NCBI GenBank assembly: GCA_003640385.1
Contig: RCAB01000120.1
Location: 62,001-126,000 of the forward strand
Source: Setaria digitata
Taxonomy: Eukaryota > Nematoda > Chromadorea > Rhabditida > Setariidae
Reading direction: 5' to 3'
DNA length: 64,000 nt
The notes beneath the pieces were generated by a model, which searched no databases, was not told where the DNA came from, and was given only the letters and a program-made list of their open reading frames with translations. The position numbers and the translations under genes are program-made. Of this stretch, positions 13,052-26,460 are shown piece after piece. Position 1 is the first letter of the stretch. Each line of letters begins with the position of its first letter.

Positions 13052-15414
13052 ATGCCCGTTAACAGTGGTAGCAGGGTTATTTTCCGGTTTTCACTTTTTG
13101 TGTAATGTGAGCATTCATTCTGGTACAGTTACCTTTTTATAGGACAGTTGATTTGTTTCCCTTTCATACGTTGTCTTATTTTCCTGGTGAACGATCAGTT
13201 GTTTTTTTATATGCAATTTTTTTTTTTTTTTTTTTTTGATTTCATTGGAAATATGTACATTGGTACTTCATAATCACAGTTGAAATTACGGGAAGCTTCC
13301 AAACGTGATACTCTTTCAAAATTAAAAGTAATATTTGGGTTTTATGTCCGTTTCTGTACCGTCGCTGAATGCCTTATCATGATAGAATTCTCATTATGTG
13401 TCCTATTAAAGTTTATAAGGGCGTATCAGTTCTATTATTTTCTTAGTTTGAAAACTATAGGAGTCTTCGTTCTTAAAGTGTTCATATCAGAAATGTTTGC
13501 CCTATTTTCTATCAGCTTGCAGTGTCCACTGTTCCTTTTCAATAACAATTTGCCGTCTTTGTTATCAGTACTACGAATACACTGAAGCATATTATGACAT
13601 TTAATTCGTCATTGGCACTTCCATTCTCTACCACCGGAGAGGAGAAGGCATCTGTCAATGGCGGTATGCCACTGAAAAATGAAATTTAAAGAGAAGGGTA
13701 AATGTAGTAAATGGATGGAAAGATTTGTAAAAGTTTTTTGTATATAGAATAAATGTTGCAGATCTTCTCCCTGAACTGGATTGCTGATAGTGTGAAAGAT
13801 TTCGCCTGACTTTTGCAGGTTAGCAATCAGTAATTTAATACTGTGGGATGAAAATAAATGTTCATAATATATAACATAATAGTACTATCCAAAGTACCCT
13901 TGATAAGTAGGTATAATTTTATGTATTTTATGTATAATATAATATATATTTTATAAGTATGTTGTTGTATGAAACATTTCTAGAAATCGCTTTTCGGTTT
14001 GATTATCAAATTTTTGATTTGATAGTTCATCATTTTTTCTTTATGGAATTTTACTCCAATGTAATCTGTTCACGTTTTTTCGTTGAAGGATCTCCTACTT
14101 GAATATGAAGTTTCGGCGAAGTTTTTCCTCAGCAACTCTGTTCTTGCTGTTCGTCATGGAAAGTGCTTATAGTCAGATGAGTTGTTTCAGTGCGAATTTC
14201 CTAGAGTTTTCTGTTATTTTATCTTTTTTGGGTAGCCCATAAGTTTTCCAACACACATTTTTGTCAGAGAGTTCCCAAATTCCCAGAAATCTGTAACAGT
14301 TTTTCGGTATCCTCTCTTACAATATGTGTCTTAAAATTTCGATAGCATATCACATACAGACACTAACGCTTCGGAATTCAGGACAGGGTTTGTGTGCTCA
14401 GAAAATCGACGGTCGGATTAAATAATTACTATGATCATGAAACAAACACGATTCCAAACAAGGAGGCAATCTCATGAATATAAGACTCTCTATGTTAATC
14501 ACACCCGTTGAATTTAAAATGAACAAATTACAAATGTACTCCACTCAAGGACAGTGATGCCTATTTGGAACTGCTTTACCTGCAGATGCATACATGGAAG
14601 TGTTTGAAATTGATGACCTACACTTGTCAATAGATTGCTCCCGCTATCGCTGCTTAGTTAACCATTAGTTTTTTCTTTTTTTTTTTTCATTGGCAGTGTT
14701 TTATTTGTAGATGAAGTATTTACCTTACAAATATGTAAATCGAATCTGTCATATGCCTTCACCTACATTCTCATATGGTATTGCACGCTTACTAGAACCT
14801 TCTGATAATTTATTTTTCCTTTTTCCGTGACAGTCAAATATCAGCATATCTGGATGTTCGTTTGAGTTGTTCTAACTACACCCTAAGGATATTTCGAATT
14901 GACGTGAAACTCTTTTTTGAGTAATTCAGGAAAAAAAAACCTGCTTCCTTTCATTTCCTTCCACTACATATTCTTGTCGAAAATTCCGTCGGGAAAGTCC
15001 GCACGAATTTGTAAATTTTTATAGTAGTGATTATTCCTATTAACATGCAACACAAAGTGAAATTTTTTTATAACCTTAATCTTAAAACTAGCTTTAACAG
15101 TTTGTTTTTGCTGGATTACCCTTTCTTACAACAAACATTCAGTGAGGAAGTTTTTCTTTTTTACGTGAGTTCAGAAAAAAAATTCTTGTATTTCGCAAAA
15201 TATTCAAACCAGTTTTTTTGCTGCCATTGTCTTTGTACTCTTGCGATGTGGCGTAAGGACATCTGAATCTTCGAATTAGTTTGCAGTTATTCTCATTTTA
15301 AAACAGGAAGGCTTAGTGGATTCAGACGGGCAGTTTGTACGAAAAAGTGTGTTTGCAAGGCAGAAAAAGGGAATTTTTGTAGTTTCTCCTACCTATTTCA
15401 ATTGCTGCTATTGA
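13052..15414 (+). CDS. Weak candidate: small plus-strand gene of three phase-0 exons
   Basis: Three exon-like pieces join in phase 0: 13052-13075 (ATG just after TTTTTAG), 13280-13327 (LKLREASKRDTLSKLK, after AATCACAG with donor AAA|GTAATA) and 15307-15414 (EGLVDSDGQFVRKSVFARQK ..., after TTTTAAAACAG, ending in TGA). The middle and last pieces read like protein, but the 2-kb intron and the tiny first exon are unproven. Alternative ends exist after 13327: the acceptor before 13583 gives a YYEYTEAYYDI ending. No family was recognised. Treat it as a lead, not a gene call. Confidence 0.2.
14105..14242 (+). CDS. Weak candidate: signal-peptide-bearing short ORF
   Basis: The ATG at 14105 opens 45 codons beginning MKFRRSFSSATLFLLFVM and continuing ESAYSQMSC, a textbook secretory signal with a likely cleavage near Ala-Tyr-Ser. 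The frame stops at 14240. Donor-like GT sites inside it could join exon-like pieces downstream, for example 14382-14477 containing DRVCVLRKSTVG. No unique phase-consistent chain could be fixed. It may be exon 1 of a small secreted peptide gene nested between other candidates, or chance. Confidence 0.2.
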   Translation: MKFRRSFSSATLFLLFVMESAYSQMSCFSANFLEFSVILSFLGSP

Positions 15415-16029
15415 TCGAACCGTTGTAAAGTGAATGACTGGTGACAGTAAATTTCCACTGTTCGGAAAAACTGGAGTCATATTATTGCTTATAGGTAACA
15501 TAGCCTTGAGATTATTTGGTAACTTAAGGTAAGCAAGCTTATGGAATAAGGGTAGAACGCAAAAACTAGGAGAAAGGAATCTTATATATCGCTACTTCTG
15601 TAATATGATAAACTAATTTGTCTGACGCATTTCATCCTATTAACAAGTAGTTTTTCGCCTAATTTTCATTTAGTATAGTGTGAAATCGAATATTTCCAAG
15701 TAATTATGTTTTGTGCGTAATGTTTATCATATAGATAATTGGATACTGCTTGAAATTCATCTACTCTCCAGCGTTTTTAGAAATTTATGACTACAAAAAT
15801 TACGCTTGTGAGGACAGAAAAAGAACACTTATACTTGTGTTTACTTGAAATGTGACTGTGTAAAATTTCGTTAATGACTGTAGAATTGTAATAATAATTA
15901 TAAGCAAGCAATGAATTTCTCATGATTAACCGAACATTTACGAATATTTTTTGGTCGAAGAAGTACTTATATGTGAGCAATTTAGGTTCTCAAGATCTTT
16001 TAGATATTACAGTTCAATAATATACGAAA

Positions 16030-19000
16030 ATGGTAGCAGGTGAAACGAATATTGACAACAGCATCTTGGAGTGCGAAGACGACAGCGATATGTGTAGAAA
16101 TGTAAATTTCCTTAAGTTGAACATTCTTGATCTCTGCTTATTCCTTCGTTTATTTTTTTACTTCGACAAAAAAGGGGATGGATCCATTCATGCTTGAAAA
16201 CATTGCTTCAGAACTCAACATATCCTGGATTAGTTTTTCTGCCGAAACATGTAGTGATTTTATCAAAAACGACAAGACTGGACTATGAAAGACAGAAACA
16301 TCCACAGCTAAGTCGCACTCAGTTTTGCGCATTGGTTTGAAACTTGATGATTTTCATTATTGTTGTTATGAAAGGCAAATTTAAAAGAAGAACTAGTAGT
16401 TACAATAGAAGTGTGGTCAAGTATTTATTGACTCTGTATAGGTTTTTTTTTGTATTTTCAGACATTTACCCGATTAGTTGCGGCCAGATGTTGGTCATAT
16501 TTGTTTATTTTTTTTTTTTTCCAGTTAAAAAGAAGTGGCTGGAATTACAAGGAAATGAAAAAGAAACATGTCGAGCAACAAAATTATGTTCGCACTATGC
16601 GCCAATGTCTTGAGTAAGTGGCTGTTTTGTTTAGCACATTTTAATGGCTATAAAAATAGATGAAAGGGAATACTGGAAGCTATTTTTCTCTATTTTAATT
16701 TAACTAAAAAGATATCTGAAATAAGAAAGAAATGAGAAAAGAGCTCATTAGACTAGAAAATTATATTCACTAATATTTTATTATTGAAAGTTTGTTTATA
16801 ATGAATAATTAAAAATAATCGGGAATTGATATAGCAAATTTAAATTAGAACAAGACAAGGGAAATTGAATACCATGTAGTTCTCGTGTTTGTGAAATTGC
16901 TGCTTGGTAAATATGAGATTAAGTAGTTGCAGCTATAACCATTTCTAGTTCAGTAAAATCAGATATCAAATCAGCAATGTTTTAAATCAGTTATTATCCA
17001 AATTAAGTTTGTTTACATCATTGCTCTTCATTGAGGATTAGCTTCTTATTGCTGGAAGATGATTCTTTGAAATTTACTCTAAACTGTTTGTAACATTTCT
17101 TCAATCTTTTGCTGATCAGTTTCACTTTTTTTTTAGAAGTCGAGGAATTGAAGTAGAAGTTGTAACGCGAAGAGAATATACAGTGGAAGTAGTAGCCCAT
17201 GCAGATGCAGTGTTTTCAGCTGGTGGTGATGGTACTTTTCTAGTTGCTGCTGAAAAAATACGCGACCATCGAGCCGTTATCGGCTTCAATACTGATCCAA
17301 TGGGGTATTTTAATCTTATTTTTTGTGGTTGTTACCTTCCATTTCCCTCTTCTGCTCTTTTTTTTTTCATTTTGTTACAGGAGTAAATAAAATATAAAGT
17401 GAACTTTCGCTAACCAGCAATTGAATCGCTACGCGAATGATAGATGCGTAAAACTTTTTCTCGTAAATGCTTTTTTGAAATGGGAGCTGTTCATTAGTGC
17501 CAATTTAGATGGCCAATAACATTTAAAAACCAGTTTTTAAAGTGTAAAAGTACTTATATTTCGACACAGCTTAGTTCCAGATTAGCAATGAGTTGCAGGA
17601 ACTCAAATTCACTAGAGAAATTACTTGGAAGATTTACTGAATATTAGAAATGTATAGGTCCGAAGGTTATCTGTGTATAACAAAGAAAGGAACACAGCCA
17701 GCTGGTGAAATAATCGAGAAACTGCTCAAGGGCGAGTGCAGGTGCAGTATGATTATTTAGCAGTGCCATAACGTTTGGTTATGCCACATTGGTGGGCTCT
17801 TACTCGTTCGAGACCTTACTTTTGATTTTTTTCATAGCTTTTGTTTCTAAAAAGGACTTTCTCGATGCATTTAGTGATTGTTGAAATTCACTTTTTCTCA
17901 ATTATAGCGTTGGCATGTTTTGCTTTATAACTTCTCAGTCTATTTATTTCATCGCTGAAAGTCAATTTTTGACAAATTTGTTTTTTGAAGATGGATTCGA
18001 AGACAAAGAATACGTGTGACGGTCCTGAAGTGGGTGGAAAACAGCAAAAGTAATGCAGAATGCGATGAAGAATGTTATGAGAAAAGTGACAAGTTACGTG
18101 AGGCGCGGTTAGTTTTTTTTTTTTCTTTTACTTTATATTTTGATTTGCTTCCCTTTCACTTCGCTGAATCGTTTGGTTTTTAACATAATTTGATCTAATT
18201 TGATTTAACTCAATTTTAAGTATGCCATTACAATTTAATTCAAATGAAAAATTCCTCATTAATAGTATGTTGAAATGACCTAGATGTATATTTTCGAGAT
18301 TTCATCAGAAACTGAGTTAATATGATGTAGATTAGACCTGCTGAAATCGCATAAATGGATGTACTGATCATTTTCGTATTCTGCTAATGCGAAACCTTGA
18401 ATAACATGTGGACCTTGCTAAATACTATGCCAGGATACTATTTTAATTTACGAGTTTTTTGCTACTTTTAACATTAAAATTTCCGTAAACATGGACTTAA
18501 ATCATAACTCTTCGGTCTAAAACGATTCTCCCATGAATATTTTTTGAAAGAATCGCCGATGTGAGTAGGTAAAGCCACTTTCGTTTTTTAGAAACCCGAC
18601 AAAAGTTTAATGTCAACTTCTTGGGACATATTTCGTTATTATCGCTTTACTTCGACGTTGTTGCTTTACAATTTGCCTTCGATTCATATCGCCCCGTTTA
18701 GTTCCTAATTATTTGTTTATCAGTAGCATCAAATATTTCTATTTATCTCTCCACCTCATTATTTTAATGGTCTGCAAGTAATTTTTTCGTTGGACCTTTA
18801 TAATTTTATTTAGGTTATTTCTGCAAGGTGATTGCGACCCAGAATACCCACTGCTAGCTCTTAATGATGTTTTCATCGGTGAAAGCCATGCGTCTCGAGT
18901 TAGCTATTATGATGTTCAAATCGATGATGGTCCAATGGTACGTCAGAAGAGCTCTGGTATGACAGCTTGCACCGGAACAGGATCTACATCATGGTCAATA

Positions 19001-20191
19001 AAATTTATCCTGATTAAACTTTTTGATTTCCCTATATTTAATATTTGTATATGTTAGTTTGTACTTCGCTTTTTCAGGAAGCAGATATATGGCCGTGTCC
19101 GGCGTGCAGTCGCGCCATTATCAGAAGACGGGCTGCATTGAATGACCGGACATTTCCAGTGATTCTTTTTACGGGATAAAAATGGTAAAATGTTAAGGAC
19201 TTGGGAAATGGATCAGTTTTTTTTTGGGTGGCAGTATTTGAAATTGTTGGCTTGTGGGCAAGTTTCTAACAGTAGCTTTATAAAATTTTTAAAGATGATG
19301 GTATTGTTTTGCTAAGTTCGTTGCTGTTAGCAGTTAGGAATTAAAAGTCAGAAATGTGCTCGCGTTATAAATTTTTTTCTTTTTCACATTTGCGTAAGTT
19401 CTCTACAAAGTAGATTCAGAAGCGGAAAGAGAATACATTCGCATTTTTTTTTTTAATCCCTTTTGTATTTTGACCGTTCGAAAGAGAAGAAAAAAAAATT
19501 TTTTTTTCGAGGAAAGCATTGTACGAGGATTCCCCAATACATGCAGAATAGCATTAGAGTTTTGGATCTTGATTCAGGAATTACAATATTAATCGCGTTT
19601 CGGATCAGCATGTTGGAGAATTATTATCAATAATGGCAAATATGAACTTGCTTGGTGAAAGTCCAACAGATGCTGTCATCCGTGAAATATGCAAGCGCTT
19701 CAATGAAAAGCTACTTTTTGATCCTCAGTGCACAAGTACGTTTTTATGAGAAATTTTTAGTTAAGGTCAACATATGATCTGGTCTGTGAAGTAGAATATA
19801 AGTGGTCTAATTTAAAACAAGTTATTGTTTTTGCAGGGGCATGATTAATCAACATTATGTTTGAAACAAGTGAATGCGGTGATGAATAATTTTAAAAAAA
19901 CTTTATTCATGATCATTTTCCAATCTTTTCTGCAGTAGATGACAAGAATTTGATTTGAATAATGTGAGGTAATTTGCAGTGATAGCATTCACAGTTCGGG
20001 ATCCAGTATTCAATGCAACTTTTTCGGCTGGAATACAGCGTGGTTTTGCTAAGAGGATACGAGTCAGATCAAGATGCACAAATGCTCATATTGTTTTAGA
20101 TGGTAATGTTTCAGTGCCTTTCAATTCTGGGACTGAAGTACTTCTGGAAATCCATGAAAATGATGCATTACATTCCACTGTGTTTTCGTAA
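16030..20191 (+). CDS. NADK2: NAD kinase, mitochondrial type (NADK2 family)
   Basis: It phosphorylates NAD to NADP; relatives act in mitochondria. Exons 16212-16334, 16525-16613, 17137-17304, 17658-17741, 17991-18107, 18814-18993, 19578-19735 and 19980-20191 are phase-consistent. They carry the NADK2-like SKTTRLDYERQ, GIEVEVVTRREY, the nucleotide-binding FSAGGDGTFLVAA, GFNTDP, FIGESHASRVSYYDVQIDDG, the CTGTGSTSW loop and the C-terminal KRIRVRSRCTNAHIVLDG. The proposed first exon 16030-16101 is phase-compatible and gives 400 residues (human NADK2 is about 440). It is acidic rather than a typical mitochondrial presequence, so the true 5' end is uncertain. The usual Asn-Glu catalytic-site motif reads Asn-Asp (ALNDVF) at 18863-18868. 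Confidence 0.92.
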
Positions 20192-22899
20192 TATTCATTT
20201 TGGCCTTATATCCAATTCAGTTCTTGTCTTCCAGGCATGCAACTTACACTTCAGACTTTAATTCCTTATTGCTTTCTAATTTACTATTATTTCGATCATA
20301 TAATATGATTGTATGATCGATTCGCTCGTCGTATTGAACAGCGATCTTGCTGTTCAGAGTTCATAGCAGCCATTTCTTCGTTCTGTCATAGCCTTTATTA
20401 ACTGCCAGTAATTGCATGCCTTGCATTGATAATTGCTCTCAAGTTGTGTCTGTTGGGATTTTTATAATTTAAACACTTTCGGTGTTTTTTATAATTTAAT
20501 CTTTTCGAAGTTGAAGGATAAAACGAATCCTTTTTTAATCTTCAAATGGAATTAATGAAGTCAAGGATGGAATTGGCAGATATTACGCAGACCCTGGCAA
20601 TGATAATTTAAATATTGACTACTGTTGAAGTTTTGCATTACTTACAGCAAAATTAGATTCAACTTGGTAGTGCAAAAATTTCATTTCTGTATGCCTTTTA
20701 TAGTGTACTGATTTCCAAAATTATTTGTGGTGTTTAAACTTGCCTTGGGAGATTGCATTATTGCTGATTCGTAAAGTCAAAATATTATTTTACCGGAACT
20801 TCTGGAGAAAAAAAAAAAACTCCATGCTTTCCCAAGGAGTTAAACTTTTAAAACAATAGCCACAGCTGTAGATTCGCAAATACATTTTTCATTTCGCGCT
20901 AAATTTTTACGGCTTATTGATTATTCGTTTCATTTAGGTAGGAAATTTCAACTAGGTACTGGATATTTCGGCAGCTCGTGAGGTTTGTAACAATCATCAG
21001 GGTTAACTTTTTTGGTCCTTTTTGTGTTTCTAGAATATTGCAAAGACATTGATCTGATTAAACAAATTTCAATTGTTTTCACATTCTATTAGTAGCGTTA
21101 ATGCAAAACTTCAAATTATAAATATATGAACACACTGACTAAGTTTTTCTTTTTTTACGATCAAGAAAATTTCTTATCAGTGAAAAAAATTCCCAAAAAC
21201 TGCCTTTGATAAAAATGTTGCGAAGATTTTTTTGTTGAGAGACTCCGCATGTTATAAATGTGATGGTGTATTCAGATGGGAAGTAGTCAGAGATGTGTTG
21301 CACACAGTTTTCATTTTCGACAAGATTTCAAACTTCAAATTCGAGTAATTTGTGCACAAAGATTTTAACTATGTTTGTTACGCGTTTTGTAGAAGACTAA
21401 AAGGCAGCCTTGCAATCATTTTTTTCATTGGAAAGCCTTGTACTAGATGGTTTTCAGTTGTAAATAGTGTTACAGGCTTATTATTATCAATGTTGCTATG
21501 TGTTGTCGGGCAATTACTTGACTCGACTGATAATCCTGATGAATGAATAGATGCCATTTTCATCCTGTAAACTAACGTTCTCTAGAGCAGAATTTTTGGT
21601 GGATGCTGTTACTGGCTGGCTCATCGCCATATGAGCTGTCTCGTTTTCTTCTCTTTTTTCTTTTTTTTGTCTAGAACGATTAACTTAGTAACCTACTTTT
21701 GAATCTCCAAATTTCAATAAATAAATACATTTTTTGTCTTAACTCAGTTTACAATTGGCTATTTTCATATGTAGTTGTTGATTCCTGACATAGTCATATT
21801 CCGTCTGTACTGAAATTTTTTTAAACGTCTCAGTTTTTTCAGTTCATTACTTCCTAGTGAAAATACAAGATGATAAGCATGTTTTAGTATCTTATCACCA
21901 ATTTCATAACAACAAGCCGGGATTCCCAGGTACGGCTTTCATTAAGCATGAACTTATGATTTGTTAAATTAAAACTTATTCCTTAATTAATTAGACCATT
22001 TAGATGATAGTTTCAAAAACTAGAGATTTTGGGACTAGAGACTTGCATCGTAAAATGTTAAAATGAATTCATCTATTCAACTGTGATGTCGAGCCAACAT
22101 GTTGACTATTATTAAAGCTACCTGTGAATACGGTGTAGTTTTTATTAAGAAATATTTGGCTGAATAGGACAGAATATTATGACGAAGAATTAGATCACTG
22201 GATTGAGGAATAGAAAATGGAAAAATTCTATTTTTATGCATTTCTGTCGTAGAACTTTACTTTTGAAGCCAATAAAAATTTAAAAAAATTTTTTTTTAGA
22301 CTTTTGCCTTTCTTTGACTTCATGCTGAACTTATCAGCGAAAAAAAGAATCGATGGATGAGGTACAGAAAAGGACACTTCAATTTGCAAAATAAATGCAT
22401 GTTTCTGGACTCGGTCGGGTTCGAAAACATACATTCATGTCAAATTAATCAAAAGAGATTTAGAATCTGTTGACTTACATTTTTAATGAAAGTTATGTTT
22501 TTATCTACTGAATTTTGTTGTAGCTCAAAATTAAGGCAGTAAAAATTATGCTAACCTAATTTTTTTCTCGTCTGAATTTATTCAATGTAAATTTTATGAA
22601 ATTTAAATGTGTACGCAACTTAAAAGCACAGAAATCATTGCAATAATCCGATAGTGAACTTTTTCCAGTAATAAATCACGTGACTGTTATAATCTCTATG
22701 AGCTGATCTGAAGTCCTCGAATCAGGTTAGACTTAATTGCACAGGTTAAGCTGTGCAATTCATTAGCAGTTGGTTCAAAGACTGGGTAACTAGGGCGGTA
22801 AAATTTTATTCCGAGCAATTCTTTCATGGAAAACACTAAGTGCAGCGTGAAAAAGTAGCGGAGCGGAATGGAACTGAAAATGCCAACTCTGAAAAGATG

Positions 22900-24435
22900 T
22901 CAGCTTGCGTGTCGCAACACTGGTTGTCCTATGGTGTTAGCTTCCAGTACTCTGCTGTAGAACCATCCATTTAGAGCCAAGAGGCCTGGCTGTATTGATT
23001 CTTCAGTGTCCCACTTTACTACTGCAAGTGATGGATACTAAGCTCTTGCACTGCTATTCCTCCTGCTTCCCATGGTAGCTAACTACTGCTGTGTAACTTA
23101 AGCTTAATAATGGTTGCTAGCCCCTGACAGGCTTCGCTGCCTCTCTTCGCCCATCTTAATAAGTCGTTTCAACGTTCCCTACGTCATGCTCCTGTCCTTT
23201 ACGAAATATTCTTATCTGCCTTTACTTTCTGAGTTCAGATTGCTCGAGTTTCTGATGTTTTACATTTTCAAAACACATTTCCTTCGATAGGATCGCGTGA
23301 TTCTCCATTACCAAAGTAGAATTCTTTTCATTCTTGAAGTGTTTACAGCGCCTTTCGAACCTTTATTTCTTTCATACATCTTAAGATTTGAACGGTGAAA
23401 GTATATTAGTCACGAGCTATTTTTAACTCCAATCCTTCGTTTTAAAGTCAGCATCTCAAGGCTGTTAATTTGAACTCCCATTAAAAGACAAACAGACTTC
23501 AACAGCTGACTGACTTCCTTCTCGTTCTTTCCATTTCCTTCATCATGCGATCCTCGATTCTTGGATAGTTTGGATAAATTATCATTAATTTCAAGAATTT
23601 ATCGTTATGACTATAGCTTATCACTAATTCTAAGAATTTATTTCCAATCCCAAATTCATTCCGTTTCTTTGAAATAGATAAGTTTCACACCTTACTCAAA
23701 TTCATGTGTTTGCATGCATCATTCAAATTTATTTAGGCGCAAAAGTACACGTTTAGAAAAATCAATTCCTTCGATGGAAGGAAAATATTTCCCGGAAGGA
23801 AGCCTCATTTAGTGGAACAAGATGCGGATCTATTGCCAAAGGAATTTAAGTCTACACCAGTTCTCTCTACATTCTTCCAATGTCTGAAAAATCCAACAGA
23901 TCATGTTAAAGACACTGAAATTTAATTAATTTGTTTAAAAATACTTCAAGACATGGTGGCAACAGTATCCCTGAAAACGATAAGCTAATTTGATGATTCA
24001 TTGATAAAATATTAAAATTCCTTCTGAACTGAGTAAATTCTTATTTCTCTGATATATAACTTATATTTAGTGAGAAAAATATAACACACCAAGATATTTG
24101 GGGATTTAATTTTTCTACATTAAATCATTAAACCTTTGGATCTAGACAGTCATTAGAACTTTCATTCGCTTACATATTGATCAACTTCAATAATCCACTT
24201 AAAACTTCTTCTTTTGGCGAAACATTGATAAATGCAAAAGAAAATGCAACCTTAAAACAGTAAGGTGTGATTTTTTTTTCTTTTTTTTTTTTTTTTTTTT
24301 TAAAGAAAAACGTTTGTGAACTTCGACCAAATGTTTCTAATCCGTTACAGTTGATGCCTTTAGGTAATTGATCACATTGTGCGGTAAAGGTAGGTAATGA
24401 ATTTGAGCGAATAAAATTCAAAAAAGTTGGAATTA
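22900..24435 (-). CDS. Weak candidate: two-exon 3' end of an unidentified minus-strand gene
   Basis: Segment 24435-24322 (acceptor GTTCAG, donor CGAA|GTTCAC) and segment 23021-22900 (acceptor CACTTGCAG, ending in TGA) both use phase 1 and can be joined. They read FIRSNSLPTFTAQCDQLPKG ... and VKWDTEESIQPGLLALNGWF ... The second lies in the GC-richer island. No family was recognised and no start exon was found. Another open minus-strand run at about 23580-23411 (EVSQLLKSVCLLMGVQINSL) does not fit this chain. Chance remains possible. Confidence 0.2.
23737..23925 (+). CDS. Weak candidate: isolated terminal exon
   Basis: After a good acceptor (AAATTTATTTAG) a frame is open for 62 codons to TAA, with coding-like content such as KYTFRKINSFDGRKIFPGRK and LPKEFKSTPVLSTFFQCLKN. 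A shorter second frame is open for 24 codons. No upstream plus-strand exon could be matched, and it overlaps the intron of the minus-strand candidate. Kept only because of the acceptor and composition. Confidence 0.2.
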   Translation, partial: AQKYTFRKINSFDGRKIFPGRKPHLVEQDADLLPKEFKSTPVLSTFFQCLKNPTDHVKDTEI

Positions 24436-26460
24436 CTGAACTGATTTCTAATGTAAATGAATTTCAGACATAGTCAGTAATTTTTTTTTTTTCAAAACCT
24501 TTTTTCATAGTAATTCCTTGTTTTCGCTAGTTATTCACATAAAGTCGTAAAAGTATGTCACAGTACTATACAGATATGATACTTTAAAGGCATTCCCTGG
24601 CATAATGTATTTCTTACCAGCTGTACGATAAGGACATATTAATTAATAATCTTTGTATTTTTAATTGACGTTTTTATCTAATTGTGCTGTACTCTGTGGA
24701 GTCCATATACTTTATTGCGCATCTAATTCAGGAAAGTTATAGGTTAGTTATATAATATATTATTTCTAAACCTTTCCATCAACTAGGTCAATATCTATCT
24801 GATGAAAAGCAATTTATTTAAAGTGCGAAAGCGCATTTAAGAAATCTTTATAGTCCCATGTATATTTTAGAAAGAATCGACAATGGAAAAAAGTTGAAGC
24901 CTGTGTAAGGCAACTTCAAACTTTACCAGTACAAGATTCTTCTCTAACTGTACGACAAGTTTAATTTATTTAGGCGTCCTTTACTATATTAATTTCCTTT
25001 AATTGTCCTTAACAGCATATATAAGTCGAATGTTAACAAAATGAAATTATGCATCTTGGAGATTGTCATGCAGCTACAAAATAATGTAAACGCTTCTTCA
25101 GACGAGGTCAAAAGTTAGGAATGTACTTTGAATATTGGAAGGAATCAAATTTTTTATTGGCGTCTGTACCGTGGTATCTAGTAAGGTATACTGATAATTC
25201 AGTGTTATATTTTATTTTCAGGTGTTGCAAAGCAAAATTTGTCGAAATTGTCGTAAATAAACAATGAGGGTATATAAAGACATAGGAAAGTACTACTAGC
25301 AACACGTATTTCGTAGTCGGTAAAGATTTAATCTTACTGATTGTATTGACTTACTTAAATTGTATTAATGTCATCAATGATATTAATACAAGATCACATG
25401 CCATGCTTAACTATGTCAAACTTGTCTATTTCAAGATACTTACCTTCAGTTTTAACCTGTTATCTATTTCAGACATACAATGTTCTTGTAAACTCCTCGA
25501 CTAGTCGTATTTTTTTTCTGTAAGTACACCACCCAGTGAAATGTGCCGTCTATTTACTATTCATCGACGTAAACTCTACCAGCCAGTTCCAGTTCCCGGT
25601 CAGCTATTTCGCTCGTTTTTTGAGAGCGATTGACAATTAAAATATGTATCTTGAAGCTAACTTGGAATCTTTTCAGTTACTCTCCAAAATTCCAAATAGC
25701 TGAAAATTGAACTCTACGTTACTGAAAAAGTATACCTTTAGGTTTGTTGTATGTCTCTGTTATTAAATGCTATGAAACTGTCAAAATAAGTATGTTTAAA
25801 GAAATTAAGAGAACATCAAGACAGTAGAAATCCTACGGAGATCAATGACCCGAAAAGATGAATATGAAAAACGTCAGGTTTCAGTTTGACAGATCGTCAA
25901 TTTTATAATAACAGGAGAAAAATATATTGAGTAAAAAGAAAAAAACTTGTTCTTTTACTCTGTACATAGCCTTAATACTATTTGGAAGATCTAGATTCTA
26001 ATAGAATTTTTTATTCTATATAAACCTAATATTTTTCTAAATTTTTAATAAGAAATAACGAGTTTTTTTGCATTTAAATTTGCATTCGACTTCATTCAGG
26101 ATTTAATTTCCTGTTAGCAAGCAGTAGAAAGACAATATAAAGTTATTTGGCTTTAAAATTGGGTGGAAATGGAGGGAGCGGATGAGAGACAGGCTTGCTG
26201 GAAAGTTTCCATGGCAATAACAACCTAACCAGCACAACGAAAAAAATTTCTCTTGTTTCTGTTTGCATTGCTGCAGTTGGCAATTGTTACTTTTTGTAAG
26301 TCAGTCTAAACTCTTGTAATTGCTTGTTAACTAACGTTGTCAGAAAATTTAAAATTAAATGTGGTTGGTTTCCTGCACGTTCTTTTGTAATGCAAGCCAT
26401 TATCAGTTTATTAATCTAGCTAAAACAAAAGTTTAACAGCGGTAGTAGTTCGAGACGATT

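Larger units (their letters stand above)
20192..26460. other. Gene-poor interval between NADK2 and klp-11
   Basis: About 6.3 kb with no recognised gene. It contains homopolymer tracts, notably a long T-rich run near 24270-24301, a GC-richer island at about 22850-23180, and the exon-like pieces listed separately (22900-24435 minus and 23737-23925 plus). The last several hundred bases before 26461 probably hold the klp-11 promoter and 5' UTR. No tRNA-like or repeat-family structure was evident. Confidence 0.5.

Noticed and set aside
13219..13238. Poly(T) and other homopolymers as retroelement tails (for example 33071, 53988, 4977)
   Set aside because: Except at 50596 they are not attached to an open frame and show no target-site duplication. 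Such tracts are common in AT-rich nematode introns.
15434..15528. Possible alternative first exon for NADK2 (MTGDSKFPLFGKTG ..., donor AG|GTAAGC)
   Set aside because: It ends in phase 2, which does not fit the first sure NADK2 exon unless a poor AAAAAAG acceptor is used. A hydrophobic leader is also atypical for this enzyme.
20192..26460. Spliced-leader RNA or rRNA genes
   Set aside because: The nematode SL1 sequence (GGTTTAATTACCCAAGTTTG) and recognisable rRNA segments were not seen in the window.
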